A DNA stretch of 64,000 bases from Paenibacillus pabuli (GTDB lineage Bacteria > Bacillota > Bacilli > Paenibacillales > Paenibacillaceae). The stretch covers positions 3,782,001 to 3,846,000 of the forward strand of contig NZ_CP073714.1 in assembly GCF_023101145.1 (NCBI RefSeq), read 5' to 3'. Positions within the stretch are counted from its first letter, which is position 1. The number at the start of each line of letters is the position of its first letter. The notes beneath the pieces are model-generated. The model saw nothing but the letters and a program-made list of their open reading frames with translations, was not told the origin of the DNA and did not search any database. Positions 35,701 through 44,128 of this stretch are shown piece after piece. A program made the position numbers and the translations under genes.

Positions 35701-36314
35701 GGAAATTTGCTGTGGGTCTGATCTGGGGAACGTATGAAGAGGGTGAACTGCTCACAACCTTCCGTTACATGGAGGACGGCACGTTTAATACCGTCGATGA
35801 GGATGAATACGAGCTGCCTTCAGGTTCGCTGGTGGGACTGATTCATCCACTCGAACTGGACCATTCTACACTCGAAGGATGGAAAACACAGCTGGAGGAT
35901 TACGAGATCAAGCAGCCGTTCGAGCAGTTGAACCGACAAATTCATGTGCCTGAGGATGAAGACAAAGACAAGGTTGAATATGATCGCTTGCCAGAGTCTG
36001 ACTTCTCTCCAACGGCATTCCCCAAAGCGCTGGAAAAGTACGGCTGGATCAAAGGCCCCGCGCAGGATGGCGGCTGGTATCATGAATTTTACAAAGAGTA
36101 TGGAGATCTTGTCGCAGAACTGCGGTTCAGCGGGACGAGTATTACGTATTATGAAGGGTTGGAAGATATTACGCTTGAATCGCTGCACTTCTTTAAACCA
36201 GGCAGTCAGAAACATTATTATTATGGCGATCACAAGTCCATTGCTTTGGGTGAAATTGCAGGTCGTGTGTTCAGTGAGACCATCTATGATATTTTGAGAG
36301 CGTCAGGACGTTGA
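32799..36314 (+). CDS. DUF4132 family giant protein (YehI/MolR-like)
   Basis: This 1171-residue soluble protein has a long helical N-terminal region with HEAT-like character. Its C-terminal third carries the DUF4132 signature: FAVGLIWGTYEEGELLTTFRY, LPSGSLVGLIHPLEL and LRFSGTSITYYEGLEDITLESLHFF in part. Before it lies a segment with WGR-like character (TLGFDQNGTMQLSYGERSFRIKV). E. coli YehI/MolR belongs to this family, whose function is unproven. The ATG at 32799 has AAGGAGG upstream; the longer frame from 32745 lacks a site. It lies 93 bases after the VWA gene and four bases before the SWIM gene. No catalytic motif was recognised. Confidence 0.8.
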   Translation: MLTADRTVEALVEKFAEVCSKEYSLKTDRSSEIIEYVLGTTEKFPDLIGNSSHYAYQTIEVLMKLAKKDDGDIFFRAGAIVIHMESNYSRRNSWRTDGFTLCLGNDSEAYGLSGKSKTNDRMGGLLYRLEKINRFAGEKEILDELKSRLKGNSHDVINGMILLRLYSDLNDSPSHLAQVQQFTQSLPALFQHVMNHDTSKLRNELHTLIEPLVVCNFQTKHNRSAYELNDEFLRDKHNQVIAENYSDTSRSKKEQLSYSEFDKTMMLLSNALLYLVNISGGKQRFLDENSETGRILLEAINQLHEIYPLEVRRYLLSMDQRTKNANELLSGLVPLDEPYQLIEMLRSELESYTIPWKFLQSTIVNEPQQAIRAYHILNPPFLKLCIQKMLEDHGIAVPEVDETVEQAVFSALRHPLDGGRQGLAIARYLNGESSLEEYWEDPNSRGLFNNLNRDKKRVHNLISISFLPLDSDAMRRFVILTTYPEWTLDIVSDMYQSYAFSGEKLLERYGQDPEVKQEKLLSSLISLNGMTDYKYKSMPQDEYRRIIQQNLDFALGQYKKLPTDTRILILEITFEQRHELSTKQVAEAIRAGLQDSSKKANGVALSEFNRIPEQDLYTAIYRAEKKAGVKEMALSAIRSLDNSKDIYLELLKSEKSAEWKNLIQILLDTADQSPEYAHSALAEQADAKKLSRLSWLSLNDLPSLMRSEDDQPLDDRIKQYVLVQSLDHTSAPNERLNELREYVSEESLARFAGELLQLWIQEGASAKEKWVMYLSALFGDNQIVNILAPQIKEWTENSRGAIAADAVKVLAYLKEPSALMAIDKVKRSVKNRQVKGAAEEALQLAAENMGLTSEQLEDRLVTTLGFDQNGTMQLSYGERSFRIKVSGDLQVLVVNEETGKSVKSLPAPAQKDDADLAAKSKARFTQLKKDLKTMVNIQSQRLEESLSKQRLWSADEWSALFVQNVIMRKFAVGLIWGTYEEGELLTTFRYMEDGTFNTVDEDEYELPSGSLVGLIHPLELDHSTLEGWKTQLEDYEIKQPFEQLNRQIHVPEDEDKDKVEYDRLPESDFSPTAFPKALEKYGWIKGPAQDGGWYHEFYKEYGDLVAELRFSGTSITYYEGLEDITLESLHFFKPGSQKHYYYGDHKSIALGEIAGRVFSETIYDILRASGR

Positions 36315-36318
36315 TCAG

Positions 36319-38091
36319 GTGAGTGGATTTGAACAGAAATTCCGGATGTTTTCGAAGCTGTGTACGGAGGATTATTTGATTCGGTATGCCAACAAGGGAT
36401 TGTATAAACGGTCTCTGAAAGAGTTGGATCAAGGCGTGACTGTGCAATTCACTTGGAATGAAGCCTCTGTGAGTTGTCAGTTGAGTGATGGTACACATTG
36501 TACGCTTGAAAATACGCTCGATCATTGGGAATGCTCCTGTCCGGCGGACAATATTTGCAAACATGTACTGATTTCGATTTTGTATTATCAGCAGGAACAT
36601 CAGACAGAAGATCCATTGAATCAGGGAGAAGAAGCGTCTTCAGCAGAGTTGATGCCTGCCACCGGTGTGGATGATCATGAGGAAGTCCACGATCAAATTG
36701 CACCCTCCCCGGTGACGGAATCCCGTTTCCGTTGGATGGTTGAATCGGATCTTGCTCCTTTGATTAAATCGTATAGTTCTTCCTTAATTGAAGAGGTATT
36801 GTTCCGATTAAGATATCCGGAGCAGATTGAAATATTGGAAGATTCTCTTCTAACGGTCCGTCTGGTGAAACAAGAAATTGAGGTTTCGTTTACAGAAGAA
36901 GCTAGTCTGGCTAAGGCCCTGTGCAAATTAAAACAAACTGCCGGTAATATGGCCAAGCTTGAAGCGTTATTGCGGTATCGGATGCAGCAAGGTTTGGATG
37001 ATACCGAAGCTATAAGTGGAAGGGTCCATGATGCCAAGTTTTCATTTCAAACGGTGCGGGAATGTCGTTCCATGCTGGCAGGTCTGCTCAAGACAGGGCT
37101 TGCCCGTCTACCACAATCATATATGGCTCAATTGGAGACACTGGCGATTGCGGCCCATAGTGGACATCTTCCCGACGTTGAGCGAGGTTTACGCGGGATT
37201 CAGGGAGAATTGCAACTGTTTTTTAACCGACATGTACGGTTCTCCATGCAATCCATACTTGATCGGATAAGCAAGTTGTATCTTGCATTACAGGTGCTTG
37301 AACAAGAGAAGGTATCTGCATTCAAACTAAGTCAGCTCATTGGCAGTTTTCGAAGTAAATACTATGCGGTACCCGAGTTGCATCTGTATGGATTGGGGGC
37401 TGATGCATGGGAGACACGCTCCGGGTACCGTGGAATCACTTATTACTTCTATTGTTTTGATGACGCGGAGATCTATACGTACAGCGATGTGCGGGCGGTA
37501 TACTATGAAGATAATCAATTCTCGTATGCAGAGCATTACGGTTCCTTCACTCCATGGCTGCCTAATCTGACTTTTCGTCAATTTGCCGGGGAAGAGGTGC
37601 AGTTTCGCTCGGTGAAAGTAAATGAAGAGCATCGGCTCTCCTCCGGGGAAGGTGCAAAACTGACATTGCTGCCCCGAACCTCAGTAGAAGAGGTGAATCT
37701 GGGCAAGTACATGCAAGATGTAGCCACCGTGCTCGCTGAGGATTTGCGTCCATTTGAGTTGTTTTCCGTTCCGCAAGAGCGACTGGCGATGATTAAGGTT
37801 GCCCGGGTTGTAGAGCATCGCTTCGATAAGCAATCGCAGGACCTTGTTCTTACGATGGAGAGCAACCATGGGGAGACATTAGACCTGTCTCTACCTTATT
37901 CATCGGAATGGCAGACCATGATCAAACGCCTTGAATCGAATTATGGAGCAGGAACACTCGAACATTTTTATGCCTTTGTACGTATAGAGCAACAACGGAT
38001 ATACCCGATCAGCTTCCTGAAGGGTCAAACGGTGATCAGTCTGAAACTAGATACGGGCTATGGAAGGACGAGAAGATTTGGAAGACTATAA
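36319..38091 (+). CDS. SWIM zinc-finger protein (YehQ-like)
   Basis: This 590-residue protein has an N-terminal SWIM finger, C72-x-C74-x5-C80-x-H82 in WECSCPADNICKHVL, preceded by beta strands typical of such domains. SWIM fingers bind DNA or proteins. The remainder is mixed helical and beta with no enzyme motif recognised, apart from a region with many aromatic residues (YRGITYYFYCFDDAEIYTYSD, in part). E. coli YehQ has the same layout. The start is GTG at 36319, four bases after the DUF4132 stop, with a weak AGGA site. The end overlaps the following small ORF by 32 bases. It would be the nucleic-acid or partner-recognition member of the system. Confidence 0.8.
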   Translation: MSGFEQKFRMFSKLCTEDYLIRYANKGLYKRSLKELDQGVTVQFTWNEASVSCQLSDGTHCTLENTLDHWECSCPADNICKHVLISILYYQQEHQTEDPLNQGEEASSAELMPATGVDDHEEVHDQIAPSPVTESRFRWMVESDLAPLIKSYSSSLIEEVLFRLRYPEQIEILEDSLLTVRLVKQEIEVSFTEEASLAKALCKLKQTAGNMAKLEALLRYRMQQGLDDTEAISGRVHDAKFSFQTVRECRSMLAGLLKTGLARLPQSYMAQLETLAIAAHSGHLPDVERGLRGIQGELQLFFNRHVRFSMQSILDRISKLYLALQVLEQEKVSAFKLSQLIGSFRSKYYAVPELHLYGLGADAWETRSGYRGITYYFYCFDDAEIYTYSDVRAVYYEDNQFSYAEHYGSFTPWLPNLTFRQFAGEEVQFRSVKVNEEHRLSSGEGAKLTLLPRTSVEEVNLGKYMQDVATVLAEDLRPFELFSVPQERLAMIKVARVVEHRFDKQSQDLVLTMESNHGETLDLSLPYSSEWQTMIKRLESNYGAGTLEHFYAFVRIEQQRIYPISFLKGQTVISLKLDTGYGRTRRFGRL

Positions 38092-38356
38092 TCAGTTGAT
38101 GCAGAAGATCAGCAGCTGGTCAGAAGAGCTGTTGCTTCGCGGATTATCTCAATTCACACTGAGAGATATTGAAGTGTTGGAACAGCTAATTGGGGAGACC
38201 TCAAGATTTCAAATGACTTTCCTTCGTGAGATGTTGGAACATATGATTGAAGAGGGTCGAAAAATTGCTTTGGGAAATGGCGATGAGGAGCTTATGCTGT
38301 TTCATTACTGCCGCATCACACAGTATGTGCAGCTGAGCATTCAGGAATCATCCTGA
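38060..38356 (+). CDS. Small hypothetical protein at the end of the MoxR/SWIM operon
   Basis: This 98-residue, acidic, fully helical protein starts inside the SWIM gene in another frame (ATG 38060) and runs past it by 265 bases to a stop just before the terminator. It has no signal peptide, Cys pair or known motif; the sequence is rich in Glu, Leu and Met (LREMLEHMIEEGRKIAL). A second start at 38099 is possible, and neither start has a strong ribosome site. Because it fills the space between the SWIM gene and the terminator without a gap, it is probably a sixth component of the operon. No homologue was recognised. Confidence 0.6.
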   Translation: MEGREDLEDYNQLMQKISSWSEELLLRGLSQFTLRDIEVLEQLIGETSRFQMTFLREMLEHMIEEGRKIALGNGDEELMLFHYCRITQYVQLSIQESS

Positions 38357-38370
38357 ACCGATATACACAA

Positions 38371-38411
38371 AAAAGAATTGCAGAAGCGCGAGCCTCTGCA
38401 ATTCTTTTTTT
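38371..38411 (+). terminator. Rho-independent terminator of the MoxR/DUF5682/VWA/DUF4132/SWIM operon
   Basis: AAAGAATTGCAGA and TCTGCAATTCTTT form a 13-base stem with a ten-base loop, followed by a T tract. It marks the operon end. Confidence 0.93.
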
Positions 38412-38526
38412 ATATTTATTGAGTAAATTGAGTTTTTGGATCGAATCTAATATAGAGTTGCGTTTTAATGGAGATATCCGTAGCTTACTAACTCGTATAT
38501 CACTCTATATGGAAGGGAGGGTAAGC

Positions 38527-39069
38527 ATGAAAGAAGATCAGATCAGGAAAGCAGTTGCAAGGCGTGACCATGAAGCTATGGAATGGGTGATGAATCAGTA
38601 TGCCGGATTGTTGTGGAAAATTATTTATTCCATATTACATAATGCCTCAACAGAAGAAATCGAAGAATGCGTAGCAGACACGTTTTTTTCATTTTGGCAA
38701 AATCCACTTTCTTTCCAGCCCGAGCGCAGCAGTTTAAAAAATTATTTGGCAACCATTGCCAAGAACAAAGCCATTGATCGTTATCGGAAATGGAATCGCA
38801 GAAGTGAGATTTCATATGAGGAGAGTATTCATTTTGTTCAAACTGAGGACACTCTCTCTCATTTGCTCAGTATAGAAAGGTATCAAGAATTGGAACAAGC
38901 TATTGAATCGTTTCCTGAGCCTGACCGGGAGATTATGAAACGTCGATTTTATGAAGGTCAGAAGCCATTGGAAATTTCAGAAGCCTTGTCTTTGCACATC
39001 AGACAGGTCAATAACAAAATTTATCGTTCGAAACAGTGGTTGCGTAAGTGGTGGTTGCAGAAGAAATAG
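38527..39069 (+). CDS. ECF-type RNA polymerase sigma factor
   Basis: This 180-residue protein has sigma region 2 (HEAMEWVMNQYAGLLWKIIYSIL, then VADTFFSFWQNPLSFQPERSSLKNYLATIAKNKAIDRYRKW, in part) and region 4 (EPDREIMKRRFYEGQKPLEISEALSLHIRQVNNKIYRSKQWL, in part). The ATG at 38527 has GGGAGGG upstream; the open frame extends 108 bases earlier without a site. Its 3' end lies 17 bases before the TTG of a DUF4179 membrane protein gene, which probably acts as its anti-sigma factor. The signal is unknown. No obvious autoregulated promoter could be assigned. Confidence 0.9.
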   Translation: MKEDQIRKAVARRDHEAMEWVMNQYAGLLWKIIYSILHNASTEEIEECVADTFFSFWQNPLSFQPERSSLKNYLATIAKNKAIDRYRKWNRRSEISYEESIHFVQTEDTLSHLLSIERYQELEQAIESFPEPDREIMKRRFYEGQKPLEISEALSLHIRQVNNKIYRSKQWLRKWWLQKK

Positions 39070-39086
39070 AGGAGGTGATACTCATA

Positions 39087-40457
39087 TTGAATCCAGGAGA
39101 TCATTTTACGGAACAGAATCTAACTAATATCAAGAAATTATTCCATGAGAAAGCGCGCCTTGAGGCAGATTCGCAATGTAATTCACAGAAGAAGAGCACA
39201 CAACTAAATAAAAGAAGATCCCGTAAGTTAATCTATATCCCGATTGCCGCCATCCTGTCTTTAACTATTGTCACAGGTGCAGCAGCGGCCATGGGAGTAA
39301 TTGATCTTTCAACTATTCTGCAATTTTTGAGTGGAGATCGAATCAACATTCTTCGTCCGGTAAATAAGACCAGTGAAGATCAGGGCATACGCATGCAGAA
39401 TCTCGGTGCAGTTCGAGACGGCAGCACAACTGAAATATATGTGTCCCTCAAGGATTTAACGGAAGACCGGGTTAACGCTTCACTTGATGTATATGATTTT
39501 CATGTATCAGGTGGTCGTGCACATAACGCGCAGTTAGTACATTATGATGCTGCTGAGAAGACTGCGATTGTCCGATTTCTGGTTCAGGGAAAAAGGCTCA
39601 GCAATCGGATGAGCGTTCAGATCAGTTCTTTTTTATCAGGTGCACATAAAAAAGAGGATTATGATTCTGGGCTCAATCTCTCAGAGTTCCTGAGTAAGAA
39701 GCAGCAGAACGATTATGACACTCTTGACCCACTCAAAGACTGGATTAGCGGGTGGGGAGGTCCTTCCGCTCTGGAATTAAGTGAACAGGAATTCATTCAT
39801 GTCCTTCGTCAGGAACAAACCCATATCAAGCTGCCTGGGATCGATTGGATGTACTTATCCAATATAGGTTTCGTTGATGGGAAATTGCATATTCAGATTA
39901 ATCCCGATGACGAGATGGGTAGATACAATCATGGTTATTTTTTCTTCACTGATGACCGAGGGAACAAGCAGGATATTCCTATGAATAGTGTCTCCTATGG
40001 CTCTTATATCAAAGGTGGTACTAGATACGGTGGGGATCATGAGGAGTATATTTTTGATATTTCAGATATCAGTCAACTCAATAATCTTCGGCTTAAAGGT
40101 GACTTTACCAGTTACGATCAGTTCGTTACGGGGAAATGGGAAACAACTTTTGATCTGAAACAGGATTCATTAAGTAAAACTGGAAAAGCAATTCTTATGC
40201 TGGATGAGGAAATACGTACAGAGATTGTAGTCTCCTCCCTGGGTATTACGCTCATGGGCAAAGGCGTCAATCAACTAAAGCCTGAGAATCTTCATATGGA
40301 ACTCTATCTCAACGATGGCACAAGCATTCTTCCCAAATCGGGGTTCCTGAACATTGACGACAATTTGATGAAGTGGATATCATCTCAGACAGTACCCGTA
40401 AATGAAGTAAATTATCTGATGTTGAACGGACAGAAAGTGTTATTGCAGGATCCTTAA
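39087..40457 (+). CDS. DUF4179-type membrane protein, probable anti-sigma factor
   Basis: This 456-residue protein has a 50-residue cytoplasmic N-terminal part, one membrane helix (LIYIPIAAILSLTIVTGAAAA), and a large extracytoplasmic beta-rich domain containing DUF4179-like segments (LGAVRDGSTTEIYVSLKDLT). Such proteins are regularly encoded after ECF sigma factors of Paenibacillus and Bacillus and hold them at the membrane. The start is TTG at 39087 with a near-perfect site GGAGGTGAT seven bases upstream; the GTG at 39048 overlaps the sigma gene and lacks a site. No zinc-binding anti-sigma motif is present. Confidence 0.8.
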   Translation: MNPGDHFTEQNLTNIKKLFHEKARLEADSQCNSQKKSTQLNKRRSRKLIYIPIAAILSLTIVTGAAAAMGVIDLSTILQFLSGDRINILRPVNKTSEDQGIRMQNLGAVRDGSTTEIYVSLKDLTEDRVNASLDVYDFHVSGGRAHNAQLVHYDAAEKTAIVRFLVQGKRLSNRMSVQISSFLSGAHKKEDYDSGLNLSEFLSKKQQNDYDTLDPLKDWISGWGGPSALELSEQEFIHVLRQEQTHIKLPGIDWMYLSNIGFVDGKLHIQINPDDEMGRYNHGYFFFTDDRGNKQDIPMNSVSYGSYIKGGTRYGGDHEEYIFDISDISQLNNLRLKGDFTSYDQFVTGKWETTFDLKQDSLSKTGKAILMLDEEIRTEIVVSSLGITLMGKGVNQLKPENLHMELYLNDGTSILPKSGFLNIDDNLMKWISSQTVPVNEVNYLMLNGQKVLLQDP

Positions 40458-40474
40458 GGATGGTATAAAAAAAT

Positions 40475-40504
40475 GGGCGGTCTTCACGACTGCTCTTTTT
40501 TTAT
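40475..40504 (+). terminator. Rho-independent terminator
   Basis: GGGCGGTC pairs with GACTGCTC (two G-T pairs) around a short loop and is followed by seven T, after the sigma/anti-sigma pair. Confidence 0.82.
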
Positions 40505-40634
40505 AAGATTTTGCTATTCGCTTCACTTTCCAAAGGCAACGGTTATATTCGTTATATTCGCTCCGATGTCATATCCTCGCTTATGATGCATACCCATACC
40601 AGTAGGCGAATGCTGTCTTAAGGAGGAAACAGGC

Positions 40635-43139
40635 ATGTCCATGAGCGAACCTCTGTTAACGCAAATAGTCAAACAACATATCCCGGCTGACGCGGCAGTC
40701 GTCACCATTGATAAACCGGTCAAACATCCGGCCATTTACGCTTCAGATTTAACCGGCGATGGAATGCCGGAGATTGCTGCTGTATATGAGCAGGGCGGAG
40801 AATTAATGCTGCTTGTTCTGAAATTTTACCACGGTTACTGGATCAAGATGTCTTTGACTAAAGGCATGGGGTATGGCGTTACCTTGCTGACAGCGGCAAC
40901 GGTGACATCGACGGCGCGAAACAATCTCATTGTTGGTTGGCAAATCGGTGCGATCTGGTCGAAGCTTGCTGTATACGATTGGACGGAATCAGGACTGACA
41001 GACCTGGCACCAGAAGATCTGTATTACAGCCATGCAGAAATTATCGACATGCCAGGTCATCACGGCAGGGACGGCAAAGTAGAAATTGCACTCTGGATTC
41101 ATGATACGGGCGAAGCTTATCGGATCGACATCATCCGCTGGCAGAATGGGAAATGGGTCCAAGCAGCAGATGTATATCCGTATTACTTTCCTAAAGTCGT
41201 ACAGTATTACGAACAATTGGCTGCACAATATCCAGACTACACGTTCTATTGGTATTATCTTGCGGACGCTCAGTATAAAGCAGGATTATTTCCGGCTGCA
41301 CTCGCTTCTGTCCAAAAAGCGCTAAGCTTCAGTGACCCATACCCTTCACGGGAAGTTTTACTTGAGCTGGAAAAGAAGATTAGGCAAGTTATGGGCACAG
41401 AGGGTTCGCGTGAAACGACGTGGTTATTTCCGGTATCGGTCAGAACAACAAAAGGAACCCGGTGGGGTTATATGGACACCCAAGGTCGTATGCGGCTTGA
41501 GCCGGTACTTGATGATGCTCAAAACTTTCAACAAAATGGCCTGGCTGTCGTGGTAAAAGACGGGAAGACAGGCCTCATCAATCTTAACGGCCAATTTGTC
41601 GTTCAACCTGTATACGATTCCATTAATTCTTTTACAGAAGGTCGGGCCATTGTCATTGATTCTCAAGGGTTCAAGATGATTGATGAACACGGCACAGTAT
41701 TGACCAAACGAGCATACCCGTTTATTGCCGATGTGAAGGATGGTCGAGCGCTATTTTACCTTTCAGACAGCAGTCAGGCAGGCGGGGAGGTCAGTCGTTA
41801 CGGTTACTTGGATACCTCTGGAAATGAGGTCATTCGGGCACAGTTCGCTTCAGCGAACGATTTTCACGATGGCAAGGCCGTTGTGCAGATCAAGGAAAAT
41901 GAATATGCGTTAATTAACCGAAATGGTCAGCGGCTGGCAACGTATCCGTATGCCTATGTTGGACCTCTGGGTAACGGATTACTTCCTTTTCAGAAAGAGG
42001 CATCGGGTAAATACGGTTATATCGACGAAAGTGGACATATCCGAATTCAGCCTAGCTTCACCTCGGCATTTCCGTTCAGTGGTGGGTACGCTATTGTGAA
42101 TACAGCCGAGGATTACAACTCCATCTATGGCGTTATTAATACACAGGGCACATTTATCATCCAACCCGCCTACAATGACATTCGGGATCTGGGAGAACAC
42201 CGGCTGGCCCTGGGGCAAGCGATTGATCCCAAACAGCCTTTTATCGGGTCGGTCTATGCAATTGCGGATGTCAGCGGCAGGAGGCTTTCGGATTTTGTAT
42301 ACACGGATGTATCGAATTACAAAGGAGGGCTGGCTTCGGCCACAAATGGGACACAAACGTTCTTTCTGGATCTCAATGGGCGACCTGCACCAGGATATCC
42401 TCGTGTTGAAGGCTCAGGCACCCTTGAATTGGTTGCTGCAGATTTGATCAAAGCGTACGTTGACCAGCGCGTATCCTATGTAAACCGTGCGGGACAGATC
42501 ATCTGGCGGCAAAATACAATCGTTCCGCTTCATCCGCCTTATCGTGTACGCGAAGAGAAATATAAACCCAATCCCGATTACCTCGTGTATTACCCGCAGT
42601 TGGAAGGGTTATCGGATCAAGCAGTACAGCTTGCAGTTAACGCCAAGTTAAAGGCGCTATCCCAAGTAAAGCCCATCCCTGCGGATCAGAAGCTAGATTA
42701 CACGTATACAGGGGATTTTGATATTACATTCTACCAGGAGCAATTGCTTCAACTCAAACTCACGGGTTACAACTACCCGGCTGGTGCAGCACATGGCATG
42801 CCTACGATGATTTATGCGATTATTAATCTGGGAAGTGGCCAGATGTATCAGCTCAAGGACCTATTTAAGCCAAACAGTGACTATGTGAAGGTGCTCAGCA
42901 AAATTGTTGGTGATCAGATCAAAAACGATCCACAGTACTCTTATGTTTTTCCGGATACGTATGAGGGGATCAGCCCGGATCAGCCTTTTTTTGTCACAGC
43001 GAATGCACTGCATCTATACTTTAACCCTTATGAAATTGCTCCTTATGTGGCGGGATTCCCGACGTTTACGATTCCTTTTGCCCAGATCAAGGATATCATT
43101 AATACAGAGGGCTCATTCTGGAAAGCTTTTCATGCTTAA
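40635..43139 (+). CDS. WG-repeat protein with C-terminal DUF3298/RsiV-like domain
   Basis: This 834-residue protein has four recognisable parts. Residues 1-190 resemble an FG-GAP-like or integrin-type domain (DLTGDGMPEIAAVYEQGG). Residues about 190-260 form a TPR-like unit (YYLADAQYKAGLFPAALASVQKAL). Residues about 270-620 contain WG repeats (RWGYMDTQGRMRLEPVLDDAQNF, then KYGYIDESGHIRIQPSF). The C-terminal 200 residues match the DUF3298/RsiV-like fold (YPQLEGLSDQAVQLAVNAKL, ITFYQEQLLQLKL, LFKPNSDYVKVL). No signal peptide or membrane segment is seen, which is unusual for the last domain, often extracellular. AAGGAGGAAAC precedes the ATG. It is a single gene of unknown function. Confidence 0.75.
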   Translation: MSMSEPLLTQIVKQHIPADAAVVTIDKPVKHPAIYASDLTGDGMPEIAAVYEQGGELMLLVLKFYHGYWIKMSLTKGMGYGVTLLTAATVTSTARNNLIVGWQIGAIWSKLAVYDWTESGLTDLAPEDLYYSHAEIIDMPGHHGRDGKVEIALWIHDTGEAYRIDIIRWQNGKWVQAADVYPYYFPKVVQYYEQLAAQYPDYTFYWYYLADAQYKAGLFPAALASVQKALSFSDPYPSREVLLELEKKIRQVMGTEGSRETTWLFPVSVRTTKGTRWGYMDTQGRMRLEPVLDDAQNFQQNGLAVVVKDGKTGLINLNGQFVVQPVYDSINSFTEGRAIVIDSQGFKMIDEHGTVLTKRAYPFIADVKDGRALFYLSDSSQAGGEVSRYGYLDTSGNEVIRAQFASANDFHDGKAVVQIKENEYALINRNGQRLATYPYAYVGPLGNGLLPFQKEASGKYGYIDESGHIRIQPSFTSAFPFSGGYAIVNTAEDYNSIYGVINTQGTFIIQPAYNDIRDLGEHRLALGQAIDPKQPFIGSVYAIADVSGRRLSDFVYTDVSNYKGGLASATNGTQTFFLDLNGRPAPGYPRVEGSGTLELVAADLIKAYVDQRVSYVNRAGQIIWRQNTIVPLHPPYRVREEKYKPNPDYLVYYPQLEGLSDQAVQLAVNAKLKALSQVKPIPADQKLDYTYTGDFDITFYQEQLLQLKLTGYNYPAGAAHGMPTMIYAIINLGSGQMYQLKDLFKPNSDYVKVLSKIVGDQIKNDPQYSYVFPDTYEGISPDQPFFVTANALHLYFNPYEIAPYVAGFPTFTIPFAQIKDIINTEGSFWKAFHA

Positions 43140-43148
43140 ATGAAATGA

Positions 43149-43451
43149 TCACTCTTTTGCTATTTCAAAATAAACGATCTCACATAGTCGAATGTGATGC
43201 TTTTTCCCAAGAACATCAAGAGTTACGTAATCACTAGAAACATCATCCAGAATACCTATCAATTTGCCGACAGTTGTCGTGATGACAATCTTTAACCCTA
43301 TGTGTTGGAATAATAGCTCGGTGAATTTGGGCTCCACATAATTCGGTAATGCCAAAGTATTCTTGTGTTGTACATCTCTATTTAGATAATATTGCGGAGC
43401 TGCGGATAAGGCATAGTCCTGTGGATCTCCATAGTACTTGAATCTATGCAT
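43149..43451 (-). CDS. DUF2642 family protein (spore-coat-like)
   Basis: This 100-residue protein has a hydrophilic Tyr-rich N terminus (FKYYGDPQDYALSAAPQYYL) and an Sm-like beta domain with GLKIVITTTVGKLIGILDDVSSDYVTLDV, the DUF2642 pattern seen in YuzF and some Bacillus spore coat proteins. The ATG at 43451 is nine bases from AGGAGG; an in-frame ATG at 43460 abuts that site. It lies convergent to the WG-repeat gene, ten bases away. Spore association is inferred from family only. Confidence 0.72.
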   Translation of the reverse strand: MHRFKYYGDPQDYALSAAPQYYLNRDVQHKNTLALPNYVEPKFTELLFQHIGLKIVITTTVGKLIGILDDVSSDYVTLDVLGKKHHIRLCEIVYFEIAKE

Positions 43452-43729
43452 GTGCTTCATCCTCCTCGGTCTTAAAATAATAAAACATCTATAACGTATG
43501 ATAATACCTTAGGTGTTCCATGTCGGCCTTCAAAAAAATGTGTTAGACTTGGTTTTTAATGGTGTAATGTGGTAGGGATATGAACAGTATATACACCCAG
43601 ATAGGTGATGGTGAATACCGGTTCCCATGAGCTTATAAAACCCATGTTGAGTTAGAACAAAAGAATGAAAGGAGTTAAAAATAACGTATTTATTCGTCTC
43701 TTTAGTAAAGAAAGTTTGGAGGAAACATT

Positions 43730-44128
43730 TTGTATAATGCAGGTTTTTGGATAAGGCTCGGCGCCAGTATTCTGGATGCTATTATTATTGCATTGCCGTT
43801 AATGGTTATCGCAGGACTGATTACAGGAAACTTTGATAGTGATGAACCTATAGCCAAAATATTAAGTGCATTGTATTCCATTTTATTGCCCGTTTTCTGG
43901 TACGGTAGAACGATAGGGAAACGCATCTGCGGGATTCGAATTCGAAAATACGATACACATCAGCCCCCGGGAATTGGAACGATGCTGATGAGAGTTGTTG
44001 TTGCAGGACTGGTATATGGAATCACATTTGGCATTGGTTTCATTATAAGTGTCATTATGGTTGCTGTACGCGAAGACAAACGTGCAATACATGATTTTAT
44101 CGCAGGTACCGAAGTCGTTTGGGACTAA
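43730..44128 (+). CDS. RDD-family membrane protein
   Basis: This 132-residue protein has three membrane helices and the RDD features: an Arg near the start (AGFWIRLGASILDAIIIALPL, with Arg and Asp), FWYGRTIGKRICGIRIR, and REDKRAIHDFIAGTEVV at the end. RDD proteins are of uncertain function; some act in ion exchange. The start is TTG at 43730 with GGAGGAAAC upstream. It is a single gene, followed by a terminator. Confidence 0.87.
   Translation: MYNAGFWIRLGASILDAIIIALPLMVIAGLITGNFDSDEPIAKILSALYSILLPVFWYGRTIGKRICGIRIRKYDTHQPPGIGTMLMRVVVAGLVYGITFGIGFIISVIMVAVREDKRAIHDFIAGTEVVWD

Noticed and set aside
43579..43630. Tiny ORF starting ATG near 43580
   Set aside because: It encodes only about 16 residues with a poorly spaced ribosome site.
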